Shown one piece after another: positions 1-11,923 of a stretch of 64,000 nt of DNA. The first letter of the stretch is position 1; each line of letters starts with the position of its first letter. The notes under the pieces were generated by a model. That model was not told the origin of the DNA and did not search any database. It was given only the letters and a program-made list of their open reading frames with translations. Position numbers and translations under genes: made by a program. This DNA comes from Nissolia schottii (taxonomy: Eukaryota; Streptophyta; Magnoliopsida; Fabales; Fabaceae), in assembly GCA_003254905.1 (NCBI GenBank), contig QANU01065951.1, positions 60,274-124,273 of the forward strand, read 5' to 3'.

Positions 1-2600
1 AGGTGATTATTAAATAATTAATGCACGGAGATATCAATATCTAGGTGTGTACTAGACACATACAGCTTATGAGTTATCTTGGGTGTGTTCGTTTTATATA
101 AAATATTGTGTAAATTGTGCTAACTCACGTTTTATTGAAATATCATCTGATAATAAATATAACGAAAAAATTAACAAGTATTTTTAAAATATTTATTAAG
201 AAAATAAAAGTGATAATTTTTTTATTGAAAATGTGAGACTTTGATAATTTTCAATATTACTGCATACATTAAAAAGGCTAAAACTTTCTTTCTCTCTTCT
301 TTAACCCATGCTATTACATTGTTTAATAAAACCCAAATATTAAAAGTATTCCTACATTTGTTTTTAATATAGCAACTCGAATAGCAACCTCGGTTCAATA
401 TTCGCCTGACTTGGTAAAAGCCACCTCTTAACACTGAGAATTGATACTCGTTCTCAAAACCCCTATCTGATTTCAAGTTGAGTTCTAAGCTCATTTCAAT
501 TATGAGTCATTTCCTTCACTTTTTCTTGTAGTTGTATTGGCTAGTCCCTAGTTTTATTAGTACAAGTTCATTTAAAAAATTGGGGAATGTTTTTCTTACA
601 CCAAAATACATAACCACTCTAAAACACTAGTGTAATGATATTTAGTGGGGTTATAAAATACAATAAAACATTCAATCATTCTCTCTCTTGTTAAAACATG
701 CAAATATTAACATAATACAAATAGGTACCAACGTAATAGAAATAGATATTAGTATATTAAAAAAAGTTTTTTTTATAAATGTTAATATACCTTTATAATA
801 TGTTGATATTTATTTCATTATGTCGATATTTATTTTTATTATGTTGAGACACATTTCTATTACGTTGATACTCCTTCTAACAAATGAGTTTGACGTTAGA
901 GTGAGAGGGTAAGAATAGAGGAGAGAGACTCACTTGATGAAAAGAGAAAAATGTATCATATTGGTACCTTTATAATATGTTTATATATATTTCTATTACA
1001 TTAATACTAAGAGTGAGAGCATAGGAGAGGGAGTCTGACTTGGTGAAGAGAGTGTGGCGTGATGGAGAGAGTGTGTAATTTGAGAGCCAGAGAATGTGTT
1101 CAGAAAATTAAAAAATAATAACATTGATACATTTTTTAACAACTGTTGATACTATATGCATAAGTATTGATATTGTCCCATTAAAATTATTGCTCAATTG
1201 TACACAAATACTATAATTTTATCCTTTTTTTTCTCCATATACGATATGTATACGGTGTTTGGATACCTTTAGGGTCCATATAACAGCGTTGTTAATAAAT
1301 TTTTTTGAAATTGTTGTCCATAAAATTATGCTCTTATTTTTTATGAGAATGGTTTAGAATTCACAAGCATTGACCCATATGATATATATTAAGAACAAAG
1401 GTTCCATATTCACAAGCTCTCATTTTTGTTCTCGGGGTCAAGGAGGGATTGAGAAGTAGAAATCCACGTATTTTCATCGTTAAACAGTTAAACAAGAGAG
1501 TGATATGTATCTAACCCTTCCCCCCATTTCTTGTCTTATCCTTTCATTCCAATATTAGTCATTAACTTTCATCTTAAAATCTCCCACACACACACACACT
1601 AAGACTTTCAAACAACATTATGTGGACCCCACGTCCTTTTAGGTTGAGAAACCATGAAAAGTCAGCACGACATTTATTTTGATAGTTTTGGGTTAGCATG
1701 GGGCAGGGTGAATGCAGGGGTAGAGCTATTAACGAAACCTAGCCACCTTTGTTAGGACTTCGTGTTGCTGGCGACCTCCTGTGTTGCCTCTAGTGGTTGT
1801 CTTCTGCCCACAAGGGTCCCTTGTGCCTTTCAAAAGGTATATATTATCTCACTCGTCTCTGCCTTCATTTCTTTAACAGCCTCGTTTATGTCCCCTTTGA
1901 TGGCGTAGTCTCCTTCCTCTACCTTTGCGACAACCTGATTTCTGCCTAGCTAGAGGTGGCTCCCCTCTATCTAGCGAAGGTTGCTTCACTTCATCCCATC
2001 GACAGTTTCGACTCTTTGCCAAGTGGCGATTGTCTCACATCCCTAATTACATACTAGAGTAGCTATGTAGTTGATGACTAACTTTGTTCGTCTTGACAAC
2101 CAATACTAAAGAGGGGGTAAATTGAGTATTTAAGAAATTATTCTAAATTTAAAAAATATTGTTACATTCAAAGTTAATCATTCAATGCACATATAATTCA
2201 TTATTAGATGTGTTCTCAAAATGATGTTTCTCATATCTCATTATATGATGTGTAAGCTATATGATACCATCAAGTTTAATCATACAAGATCAAATGTATT
2301 CTAATTAGCATATAACATCCTTTTGCATTCTAATTCTCATTATGTGTTTGTTATGTTCTATTTGTCATCATCAAGATATATTGAATTAAATAGAATAACT
2401 AGGAAAACCTAGTTCTACAAACATAAGCATAGACAATAAGCAAAGACAATTAAGCATATTGTATTTGTCATCATCAAAACATATTATATCAAACAATTGA
2501 TTTCAGTAAAAGATGTTTAAGATTATTTATCTTCTCCTTTTTGTGAGATGTTTTTGCTCTTTCATTAGGATATCCCATTGTTTCTTATGATTTAGTCCTT
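1..2600. other. AT-rich intergenic DNA, no gene seen
   Basis: I see no supportable coding region here. The stretch is AT-rich with a short CA microsatellite near 1586-1600. A more GC-balanced patch at about 1680-2050 reads through many stops in all frames, and I recognise no protein in it. Confidence 0.6.
690..1010. repeat. cluster of direct and inverted copies of a 19-20 bp AT-rich motif
   Basis: The motif ATTTCTATTACGTTGATAC at about 853-871 recurs in inverted form at about 724-742 (GTACCAACGTAATAGAAAT) and as a diverged direct copy near 990-1008. Between them a TTATTATGTTGATATTT-like unit repeats several times. Clustered short repeats in both orientations are typical of the subterminal parts of non-autonomous DNA transposons, but no terminal inverted repeats or target duplication were found, so the class is open. 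Confidence 0.4.
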
Positions 2601-2639
2601 GTGAGTCACGTTGTACGTACCCCAAAAACATACACTATA

Positions 2640-3060
2640 TATACACCCTATACTTATATACATAAAGTGTGTGTTTTAACTCCTAGAATGTTTGTGCACT
2701 AAATTAAATATAGTTGAAAATATCATCCATAAGTTTGTAATGTTTGTGCACTCGTAAGAATAAAGTTTGTGCATTATTATGTATAATGTTTGTACATTTT
2801 TTTAAATAAAATTCAGATTGTAAAACACTGATAATTTTGTAATGTTTGTGCATTCATACGTATAAAATTTTTGCATTAATATTTATAATGTTTGTGCATT
2901 TTTAAATAAATTTCAGATTGCATATAACTATAGGTTTGTAGTGTAGTTCAAATAAAGTTTGTGCATGAATGTGCATAAAGTTTGTACTTTAATGCATGTA
3001 ATGTTTATACTTTAACACTTTTAAGTTTGTGTTCTATTTTAAAAAATTGTATTGTATACG
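2640..3060. repeat. tandem repeat array built on AATGTTTGTGCA
   Basis: The 12-mer AATGTTTGTGCA and close variants (AAAGTTTGTGCA, AATGTTTGTACA) occur about ten times. They sit in an imperfect higher-order unit of roughly 120 bp that also contains AAATTTCAGATTG. The array ends just before the first recognisable exon of the Nudix gene. This layout resembles the subterminal repeats of CACTA- or Mutator-like elements, but I cannot assign a class. Confidence 0.6.
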
Positions 3061-3348
3061 TATAATAATTATTAATTACATCATTTAAACGGTGAATTTA
3101 CGTAATCACAGCAGCGATTACGACAGCATCATTTCTCTGAATTTTCTTTCATCGCAGATCACCACAGTACTCGCAGTGCAAATGCTTCCGCACAGTAAAA
3201 CCACTTCAAATCTTCATCTTGATGAACTTGACTTTGTTGCCTGCATATTATATTTTTCTTTAATCGAAGTTTTATTCTGACATGCAATAAAAAGGAAAAA
3301 AAGCTCTGTCCTCTATTCAGCTTTTACTAACTTCAATACGCATTGCAG

Positions 3349-6300
3349 GGAAAGCATGGTGTTTGGATCAAGTTACCTATCAATCTTGTTAATCTTGTTG
3401 AAACTGCAGTTAAGGTAAATTTGCCGAATTTTCTTTCATAGTTTTGTTGTAAACCTTAAGGTAAAATTGCCTTTATGTTTTTGAATTTCGGAATGCAATG
3501 GGAATGTTCCCATGTTTGATTCAAGCCTTTAGCCTGATTTTTACCCATTTCATACTATACAACTGTGTAAAATTTTCATTTTAGAATTGGGATAGCGCTT
3601 GAGCAAGGTGTAAGATGATAATAGTTTGGCTCTCAAAATGTTTTTTTTTCTTTCCTTTTTTATGTCAATTTCGTTTTAACTCTTTGAATTTGACCTCAGT
3701 TTGGTCTTAAATTTTTTTTTTTAACATAAATTTACTTATAACACTTCACAGTTGACATCAATTTTGTCTTAGAAAGAAAACAGGCTGGTGTTAGAACTAA
3801 TTTCATGTAAAAAAAAAAAAAAATTTCAAAACCGAAGTGAAGTCAACTTCAAATGTCAGGACTAAGAATGATATTTACTTGATTAAAAATTGTTTTCTGA
3901 TTTGTTCTCTTGTGGTCTTAATAATTGAGTAGAAGGGAGTTGAAGGGATCTTGATCTTCGTGATGATGATTTTGTCATGAATGTGGTATGTGTTTTCTTG
4001 CTGGCAGGAGGGTTTCCGGTACCACCACGCTGAGCCAAGCTATCTAATGCTAGTTTACTGGATTCCTAAAACAGGCTGCACAATTCCTTCAAATGCTTCC
4101 CACCGTGTCGGAGTTGCTGCTATGGTCTTTAATGACAATAAAGAGGTCTAAAATGAGATCAACGAGTCTTTTTGTAGATCAATGTGTTTTCAAGTAAAAT
4201 CTACACTGGTCTTGGAAGATTGTTCTTTTAAGTCAAGTAAAATCTACACTGGTCTTGGAAGATTGTTCTTTTAAGGATTAAAGTGTTAAAACAAGGATCT
4301 TTCAGTGATCAAAGTGTAAATTTACTCGTATGTTTTCTTTCAAATAATCAACCTTGCTTTATGCTAGTAGTCAGAAATGTAATTTTTATCCCATTTCTTT
4401 TTCCTTTCCTTGCTCCTTGTTTTTGTGGTGTGGCGGGCTTGTAGGTGCTTGCAGTCCAGGAAAAAAGAGGTATATACCATGGGATTGGCTTTTGGAAGTT
4501 ACCTACTGGACTAGTTGATGCAGTATGCACATTTTCAAAGTCCTTGTCATGTTCAAAAATTTACAATTTGGCTAGTTACTTGTTATAACATGCTTTTTTT
4601 GTACCTGCAGGGTGAGGAGATTTTCATGGCAGCTATTAGAGAAGTAAAAGAAGAGACAGGAGTGAGTAAATGTTGTATTCTAATGTGTTTGTAGAATGGT
4701 AGTATTGCCATATCAATCATAATAACTTATTCAATGGTCTATCTTTTTCCTCGTTCAGGTTGATACAGAGTTTGTGGAAGTACTTGGATTCAGGTATGAA
4801 TTTCCGATTTTATGAGATCTTGAACACATATTGAACCTAAGACTGGAAACAGGGATCTAGTATTTTTTGTTATTCACATTTCAAATATGTGACATGATAG
4901 ATGAATTGAAATTAAGGCCACAAGAGTCTTGCGAATTCATTTGATGAGCAAATACAAGATTGTGACATTACTTACGGACTGGTTATTTGAGCATGCCCTT
5001 CATATGACTGCTTCTGCATTTACAAAGAACATTGAGCAGAGCTTTTGCTCTTAGAATTACAAGGAAAAGACATCAGCTCCCTACTTTCAATGCTGGAGCC
5101 CTTAATAGTTTATAGGCAAGGAGGAGGAGGGTAATCTTTTGTGGTCCTGCTGCAACAGGATCTTTCAATTTTTTGTTTTTATTTTTTGTGCTATATGGTA
5201 CAACAAGAACGATGCTCTGGTGTAGAGTGGTGAGGCTACAGATCCAAATGACAAAGCTTATCTTCATAGCTATGGCACCCAAGGCGCCCATTAGCTCTTA
5301 GCATTCTAAGGTGAACTTCTTTGGAGAAATTCTTAGATGCACCTAGAACGTAATGTGAATTGTGCTCACTCTTAGTGATAAAATGTAAGTTAGTGATGAG
5401 TGTTATCTTGAAATGTCATTCTATTATTGATTGTGAATACATCCACATTGCTCTGTAGTTGCATCTAATAATTTCTCTCTTGTTTGGGGTGCTAGTGGAA
5501 ACTAGGTGCAAGGTGTTAGGCATTAGAGCGCCTAACCTCCTAGGGAACCCTGATGTGTCCTAGGGTTTCCTAGGACAGCTTGAGAGGTGGAGGGTATCCT
5601 AAGGTGTCATGGGGTTGTCTGGCTGCCTTGAGGAGTTTGAAGGTGCCCTGCGAGCATTGTAAGACTGTGGGGTGCCCTTAAGGTGTTTGGGGTGCCTTAG
5701 CCATACTTTTCTTCTAATATAATTATTTCATAAACACCCAACTTAAAAGTTTTATTGCAACCTTTTATTTAAGGAAAAGGAAGTATGTTAAAAATGTTTT
5801 AGGAGAAATTTGGAAGGGAAGATTCCTACAGGCAGGCCGACTAGAATTAACTGAGTTGAATTACAATGCTAGTAATTCGACAAAAAGCATTAACTGCTGG
5901 GTAAAGAGTTGACTCAGGACATTTGATTTGCTTTACTCTTATAATCACAAGTTTGGAATCTTAAATTTTAATAATCATAAGATTCTTTAAAGTAATTGAA
6001 ATTTTAACTTCTCTTGACCCGGCTTTCTTCTTTTCCCCCTCATAATTTTCCTTTTCACATCTCTTGTTTATGATTTTTTCAGAGAGCTACACAATTCATT
6101 CTTTGGGAAATCAGATATAACGTTTCTTTGCATGCTACGTCCTCTTTCTTTTGACATCAAAAAGCAAGACTTGGAAATTGAGGCAGCTCAGGTACTTCAG
6201 TTTGACACATCATTTCTTCCGTTCATGCAAACATCCTATAAAAGATACTTTGAAATGACAGAAGCAGGACACACTACCATGTCATAAATGGATATTCTTC

Positions 6301-7325
6301 CTATCTCTGGTATCACTTTCGTGTCCGAAAGATGAACCTAGCAATGAATATCAACCTTATATGTCAAGATTCCTCCTAACCCTATCAACAAAGTCTAATG
6401 GTGCATGCACTACAAAAACCTTAACTGATAGCACAAACAAAAAATTACTTACAATAAAATAAAGTAATAGACTTGTGAGCAATCACTTACCTTAAAAGAA
6501 CGAGTACTAATGACTTCACATAAGTCATAGTTATGTTCATTGAGCATGACCACTACAACTAATAAACTTGTCAAAACATTCGTTAGCTCATAAACCAACA
6601 TAAATTCCCTGATTGGGTCAAATGACTCTGGAGCTGATTACAGTAATGAAATATCCCTGCATGTGATAGAGGACTACCTTTAGCTCCAAGTTTTTCTAGG
6701 TTTGAACGTGAACATGTTTTATGACAGGACATTAGGGCATAGTCTAATCATGTAGCCAACCCTGCATAGTAGGAAAAAGCTTTGTTCTTCTAAGCTTGCA
6801 ATTTTGTAGCCTCAACTATCAAAACAAGATCCCTTTCTCTTGTCTTGTTTAATCAGATCACAAAATAACAATCCCTACATTCAAAAGGGATTTGACAGGA
6901 TTCTAGTATGTTCATATAACGTGTCTTACTAGAACTCCGCATAATTCTTATGCTGGTTCTTTACGCTATTGCCTTATGTTTCACTCACTTCTGTTGAATG
7001 AATGCTTGCCTCATGACACTAGTGCAACTGTGACTCTTGCTTACTGCATTTTGCAATCTTTGTTGTTGCTGATACATCCGATTCTGTTGACTAAAGTTTT
7101 CTTTTGTGCATGTCTTTTCTCACGAAGTGGATGCCGTTTGACGAATTTGCTGCTCAACCTTTAGTTCAGAAGCATGAGCCGTTCAAGTACATAGTTGAAT
7201 CATGCTTGGCACAGTTGGAGGAAAGGCCCTGTGCTGGATTCTCTCCAAGGCCCGTCTCATCATATTTTGAGGAGCAGTTGAATTATATATATGTGAATAG
7301 CCATGATCTGGACAAGTCTTCTTAA
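3349..7325 (+). CDS. Nudix hydrolase (plant NUDT2/7/10-like), first coding exon not found
   Basis: Seven exons join in frame: 3349-3414, 4008-4145, 4445-4522, 4611-4661, 4759-4793, 6083-6191 and 7128-7325 (TAA). All introns have GT-AG ends, and together the exons give about 224 residues. The Nudix box GX5EX7REUXEEXGU is complete: G-LVDAG-E-EIFMAAI-REVKEETGV, split across exons 3-5. The flanking family motifs GVWIKLP, FRYHHAEPSYLMLVYWIP and WMPFDEFAAQP are also present. Family members cleave nucleoside diphosphates linked to another group, such as ADP-ribose or NADH, in the cytosol. Relatives run to about 270-285 residues and begin with an extra 50-60 residue exon ending just before the GKxGVWIKLP segment; I could not find that exon in the 3.3 kb upstream. 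It may lie beyond the window, be highly diverged, or be lost, which would make this a 5'-truncated pseudogene. The last acceptor (ACGAAG) is weak. Intron 5 (4794-6082) holds a GC-richer AGGTGCC-like low-complexity patch at about 5490-5710. Confidence 0.82.
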
Positions 7326-8152
7326 GCCTGCCAAGAAGCCTATCTTTGGTCTCAGGTAGAAGTTGATTTTGGTATTTCTTGATAAGGTTATTTTGTTGCG
7401 CGTTCGTTTTACCTTGTACGGAGTAAGATACTTTAAAGTGACATTTCTTGTAAGATGAGAAAGGGAGAGATTATCCATCCTTAGAACAATTTATTACGTT
7501 ATCTGGAAATCATACCAAATGATTTTAGGGTGAATACTCATCACTTTCTCACTTTACAAGAGGTCTCACTTTAGACGATTCAAACAGTTTAAGTAGCATA
7601 TGTTAAATAGATTTGTAGCAGAACTCCATATGCTTGAGTCTTAGTACTTAAGTTTATCATATGTTTTTACACAGAAATTGAAATGGTGTAAGATTGATAT
7701 AATCAAAAAAAATTTCTGTGCAAAGATAATGACTATGCTTCTTTCATCGAATATTCCATTGTACAGTAATTCTATCCATAGGGAAATTTTGTTGACAAAC
7801 TTTATCTTTGTTTAATCATCTATGGATCCAACTTATTTAACATGCTGTGAGGAACTCCATTATTTACAATAGTGCAGGAGTTACTATGTTGAATGATGAA
7901 TTCTAAGAACTCCCCACCCCAAACCCATAAGAATAACATGTAACGAAAAAGAAAGAAAAGCCCTTCTAAACAGAAAAGGTAAGAGTGGAAAGGCAAGGTT
8001 GAAGATCTCAACAATTTTTCAGCATAGGGAGTCATGCAAAATGGTTGATTGTTGTTTTCTGCTTCAATAACATGGTGACAAATGCTCTGCCATGCGGCAC
8101 TACTAGATGGCTGCTGGTTATACCTTAACATGGTATGCAGAAAACTTTTTTT
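7326..8152. other. intergenic; 3' flank of the Nudix gene
   Basis: This holds the downstream flank of the Nudix gene and the upstream flank of the next gene. I see no coding potential beyond short random frames. Confidence 0.5.
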
Positions 8153-8159
8153 TATATAG
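8152..8159 (+). promoter_or_regulatory. TATA box of the small proline-rich protein gene
   Basis: TTATATAG lies about 80 bp upstream of the chosen ATG at 8236, a normal plant TATA-to-ATG distance. It also argues against using the in-frame ATG at 8107, which lies upstream of it. Confidence 0.5.
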
Positions 8160-8235
8160 ATCTATCAGATCACAATTGCAATCCTCATTTTCTTCCCTCT
8201 CCTTAATTCTTTGTTCTAAATTTTTTTTCGCTAGT

Positions 8236-8709
8236 ATGAAGGAAAAAGGTAAGTTAATAATGAAAAAGAACATGTTTCCAACAAAGCCTCTGCTGGTTGT
8301 AGCCCTTTGGTTATTATCAGTGTCCAATTTTCACTTCGAAGCTTCTGGTGATGCTTCAGGGGATATCATCCCATCCCAAACAGAATGTGTGAATTGCTCC
8401 AAATGTGAATACCCTTGTCAACAACCATCTCCACCACTTCAGGATTATAATCCTTCTTATGGTGCTCCACCGCCACCATCTCCTCCACTTTCTGGTTACT
8501 CCATATATGGTGTACCGCCACAGCAGAAAGGCCAAGCCAAGTGCCCTCCTGCTGCTGCAGATGTTCAGTGCTGCATCCCTCAGCCTCCTTACGCGTCTCC
8601 GAATCCTTACACTTATGTGCCTAATGGTGAAGGACAAACCCCTGGTTCAACCCTTCTTCCAGTTCTGGTTCCCCTTCTTATGTTTTTTTCTTCCTTTGTT
8701 CTCTTCTGA
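8236..8709 (+). CDS. small secreted proline-rich (HRGP-type) protein, probably GPI-anchored
   Basis: The reading frame codes for 157 residues. A hydrophobic N-terminal segment (about residues 16-35, PLLVVALWLLSVSNFHFEA) looks like a signal peptide. A cysteine cluster C-x2-C-x2-C-x3-C follows, then a proline/tyrosine-rich part with an SPPLSGY motif and a PPPPSPP run, then CPPAAADVQCC, and a C-terminal hydrophobic tail (LLPVLVPLLMFFSSFVLF) typical of GPI-anchor addition. The make-up fits short extensin-like or hydroxyproline-rich proteins of the plant cell surface. Biochemical function is unknown. I start at ATG 8236 because the longer frame from 8107 would cover the TATA box and bury the signal peptide; ATG 8260 is another possible start. 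Antisense frames across this region are shadows. The proline/cysteine mix could also fit an arabinogalactan-related peptide. Confidence 0.75.
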   Translation: MKEKGKLIMKKNMFPTKPLLVVALWLLSVSNFHFEASGDASGDIIPSQTECVNCSKCEYPCQQPSPPLQDYNPSYGAPPPPSPPLSGYSIYGVPPQQKGQAKCPPAAADVQCCIPQPPYASPNPYTYVPNGEGQTPGSTLLPVLVPLLMFFSSFVLF

Positions 8710-8799
8710 ATTTGGCTGGAGTTTATTTATCATCGTCGAGTCTAAGGAAATTAATAAATGGCGGCCAAGGGTACGAAGCTTCCATCATGTGAAATTTGA

Positions 8800-8915
8800 A
8801 AATGATAAATGTAGGCAGTCTTTCCCCACAAGGCACGAGGCTACTTCTAAGATTTGAATCCGTGGCCTCCAAGTCAAAAGGCAAGAACCCTGCCCTTTCA
8901 CAGTGGTCATCCTCT
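8800..8915 (-). mobile_element. Au-like SINE fragment
   Basis: Read on the minus strand, the sequence shows the order seen in plant Au-type SINEs: a GGTTCTTGCC block, CTTGGAGGCCACGGATTCAAATC (a pol III box-B-like segment), then GTAGCCTC and a purine-rich stretch. It resembles the Au-like element at 51617-51782. The T-rich 3' end is missing, so this is partial. It begins about 90 bp past the stop codon of the proline-rich protein gene and could fall in its 3' untranslated region. Confidence 0.6.
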
Positions 8916-11900
8916 AGTCTAGGAATATTAATGATCATTTTAAATTTGAGATATAATATCATATGTACTGTAATATCAGGTTGTCATGGTGTAAAAATTC
9001 AAGGTTTTGATGCAGCTCCATGTCATGTACATAGATCTGCCTTGGCTGGTTCTTACCCCGTCAGTAACCATCAATCTTTTCATTAGATTCAAGACCCTCT
9101 AAAAAATTGACAGTTGTCATACAACCGTTCACTTAAAATTTATCCGGGAAATCAATCTAGCCCTTACTATAGTTCAAGGTGTTCTAGTGAGTGGTCTGCT
9201 ATGCAACTTTGTATTTTTGAGGGATAGAATAGAAGGAAAGGAAGGAAAGAAGAAAAAAAATAATAAAAAATGAGTAAGGCAAAGGGGTTTGATCTGTCGC
9301 TAGAGGCAAACCCTTGATGCTATTCTTTGCTAACTCCCAAAATGGTATCTGAATTCTTTACGCAACGACAGGCATGAGAGGGGGAAACTTTATCCCTTTG
9401 TAGGTAACTTTCGGAGAGTAGGAAAATTTATGTGGTTTGGGGGGCGGGAAGAAAACAAGAAGGCCATGAATATCCAGAGCTAAGGCGCCGAATGCATTTA
9501 ATGTAATGTAATGTTGGACGGGGGACCATCAATTTCTCCGTGGCAGTTGTAATAATGTCATGCAAAGGCCCCCACCCCCCCATGTGAGGAGCTTGTTTCT
9601 TCAAGATACAGCAAAATTCCTGTTTATGCTCTAAAGAGTTTAGCCCCAGACTTGACTCACTTTTCACCGCAGAAAGGGTCAAACAATTGCATCACTTTCT
9701 ATATGCTTTTAACGGCTATAAAATTTTGCCACCACAACGTAACTCGCTATTGAAGGAAGGCATCACAAAATTAATTAACGTTCATTGCGAGAGAGTGGCG
9801 GAAGAATAGTTCGCTGCTTTGAGCGCGTGTTATGAGCAGCACTTGCACTAATGCTTTTGTAGCAAAAGTTCTCACGTGGCGTCGTGGGAGGATCTTTGAG
9901 GTGGGACACGCAAAAATAAGGTGCACACCTAACGACACTCAATGTCAGATTCAGCCGACAATGCTTACTGTATTGGCTTCTATTGGTAGCTATGACTGCA
10001 CTAATTTGGCAGTTTTTGTTTTATTTAGATGTGTTTAGATGTGTTAATTTAAAAGTAGTGTGTTTTGTTTGGATGGTATGAAAACAAACACTTTTGATGT
10101 AAATATATGAACACAATGTCAATAATCGCTTTAACTAGGTTGCTTCCTTGTCTACAGGACAGATATTTGAAACTAGAAAATCATAAGTAGTGCTTGAAAT
10201 TATTAAAATTGAAAATTGATTTGAGGGCTAATGCTCATTTTAATATTTATGAATGTAAGTTTGAGTTCCTTAAATTTTTGAAATTCAAGCTTGATACAAG
10301 GGACTAACTTTTCTCATTTTTAAAACCTGACCTGGGCCGGCTCAAAACATTCATTACCCTGATTCAAACTCTAATTGTCTAGATACGCTTTGCTACCACT
10401 GAACTAATCTTATTGTTGCGCTAAAATAGTTGAGACATTATAATATATGTTGTATATTTATTAGAAGTAAATTGTGTGTGTGTATATATATATATATATA
10501 TTTTTTTTTTTTTCATAGAGCTAAGAGTTGTAATAATCTTAGACTAAAAACATTAAATCATACAATTGTTATTTGGTATTAAATCATATAAATTTTTATA
10601 TATAATAATTCAAAACAAATAAATCTATTTAATAAGTATTAGTATAAAGCCTATATATATTATACATTTATTTGAACTACATTTTAATTTAATATATTTA
10701 TTTAATTAAATTCATTCTAAGGAGTGAACTATTGATCCACTAGTTAAACCAATAACTCAATGCTTAAGACAACCATTGAGCCAAGTTTAATAAATATGAT
10801 ATCAATTGAGATTTATAGTCCTAATTATTGACATAACCACATTTTTAACCTTAAATGGCACTACAATCTCATTTGCAACTCTGTTGATTCAATTTATAAG
10901 CTAATTTTTAAAATGATTATATCAAATAGGATAAAAATTGATTTAGAAATCAATTAACGATTTCCTTATGTACCCTAATCGTTATAAAGGTAGTAATATT
11001 ATTCTTGTAATAAACAGTTGTAATTTAATCACAAGTTTTATTTTTTTTAGTAATCATTTAATCACAAGTTTTATAAATCTTAAACATATGAATTAGTGGG
11101 ACACGGTAATTCATGACCACAAATAATTAAAGGATACAGCAAAAATCTCTTATTATTATATTTGAAATATATTAAATAATATTTTGAATGATTAAAAATA
11201 AGAATTAATTTAATTTAATTTAATTTAAATTCAACTTAAATTTAGAATCAAATTAATTCCCATTAAATTTTGTCAAATTTGAAAGAGTAATTTTTGTCCA
11301 CACCTTTGGAGCTTTTCAATTTTCAAAGTAGGTAAAACCAAACATAGCAAGAAATCGGAAATTCGTAAAAAGATTAAGATTGAAACCAAACAGGATATAT
11401 AGAGCTGAAGAAAACAATAAAATAATGAATCAAGACAAGAACAAGCATAGCGGAAAGAATCCACCATTGTTTTCCTCGGCAAGATAGGAACAGAAACTCT
11501 AACTTGGAACAAAAGGATATACGAGTAACAAATTTGTGGGTCAGTCAATGCTCATGATCTAATACAATCTCATCATAATCATAAAAGAACCAAAAGTGAT
11601 TCACAACACAAAGGAAGCAATAATTGAAAGGAAAAAAGGAGAAGAACACGAACTCAATTTTGAAATGACAAATAAAAAAAAAAAAGCAAACAAATGTTTA
11701 CATTTGCATCAAGGAGACAACCGTGTACAATTCGTCAATCTCCCGCCACCAAAAATAAATTACATTAACAAATACAACAATAATAATAATCAACTAAAAA
11801 CGCATACTAAGAAAACAGCAATTCAAATTCCGATTATTGCCCTAACTAAAACGAAAGGCTAAAATATCTCCTCCATTTTTAGACTAAATTAAAGCAACAT

Positions 11901-11923
11901 ATATAAGTTTCGTATTACAGAAC
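8916..11923. other. intergenic, AT-rich, no gene seen
   Basis: This 3-kb stretch has only short frames without recognisable similarity. It contains an A/G-rich run near 9235-9270 and the microsatellite noted separately. The last few hundred bases are the 3' flank of the fasciclin-like gene. Confidence 0.55.
10473..10513. repeat. compound microsatellite (GT)n(AT)n(T)n
   Basis: A short GT run passes into about nine AT units and then a run of T. It is a simple sequence repeat in intergenic DNA and likely length-polymorphic. Confidence 0.9.

Noticed and set aside
3092-3280. Candidate first exon of the Nudix gene
   Set aside because: The 62-codon frame does not resemble the family's N-terminus, ends in a stop before the first exon, and has no donor that would join in frame convincingly.
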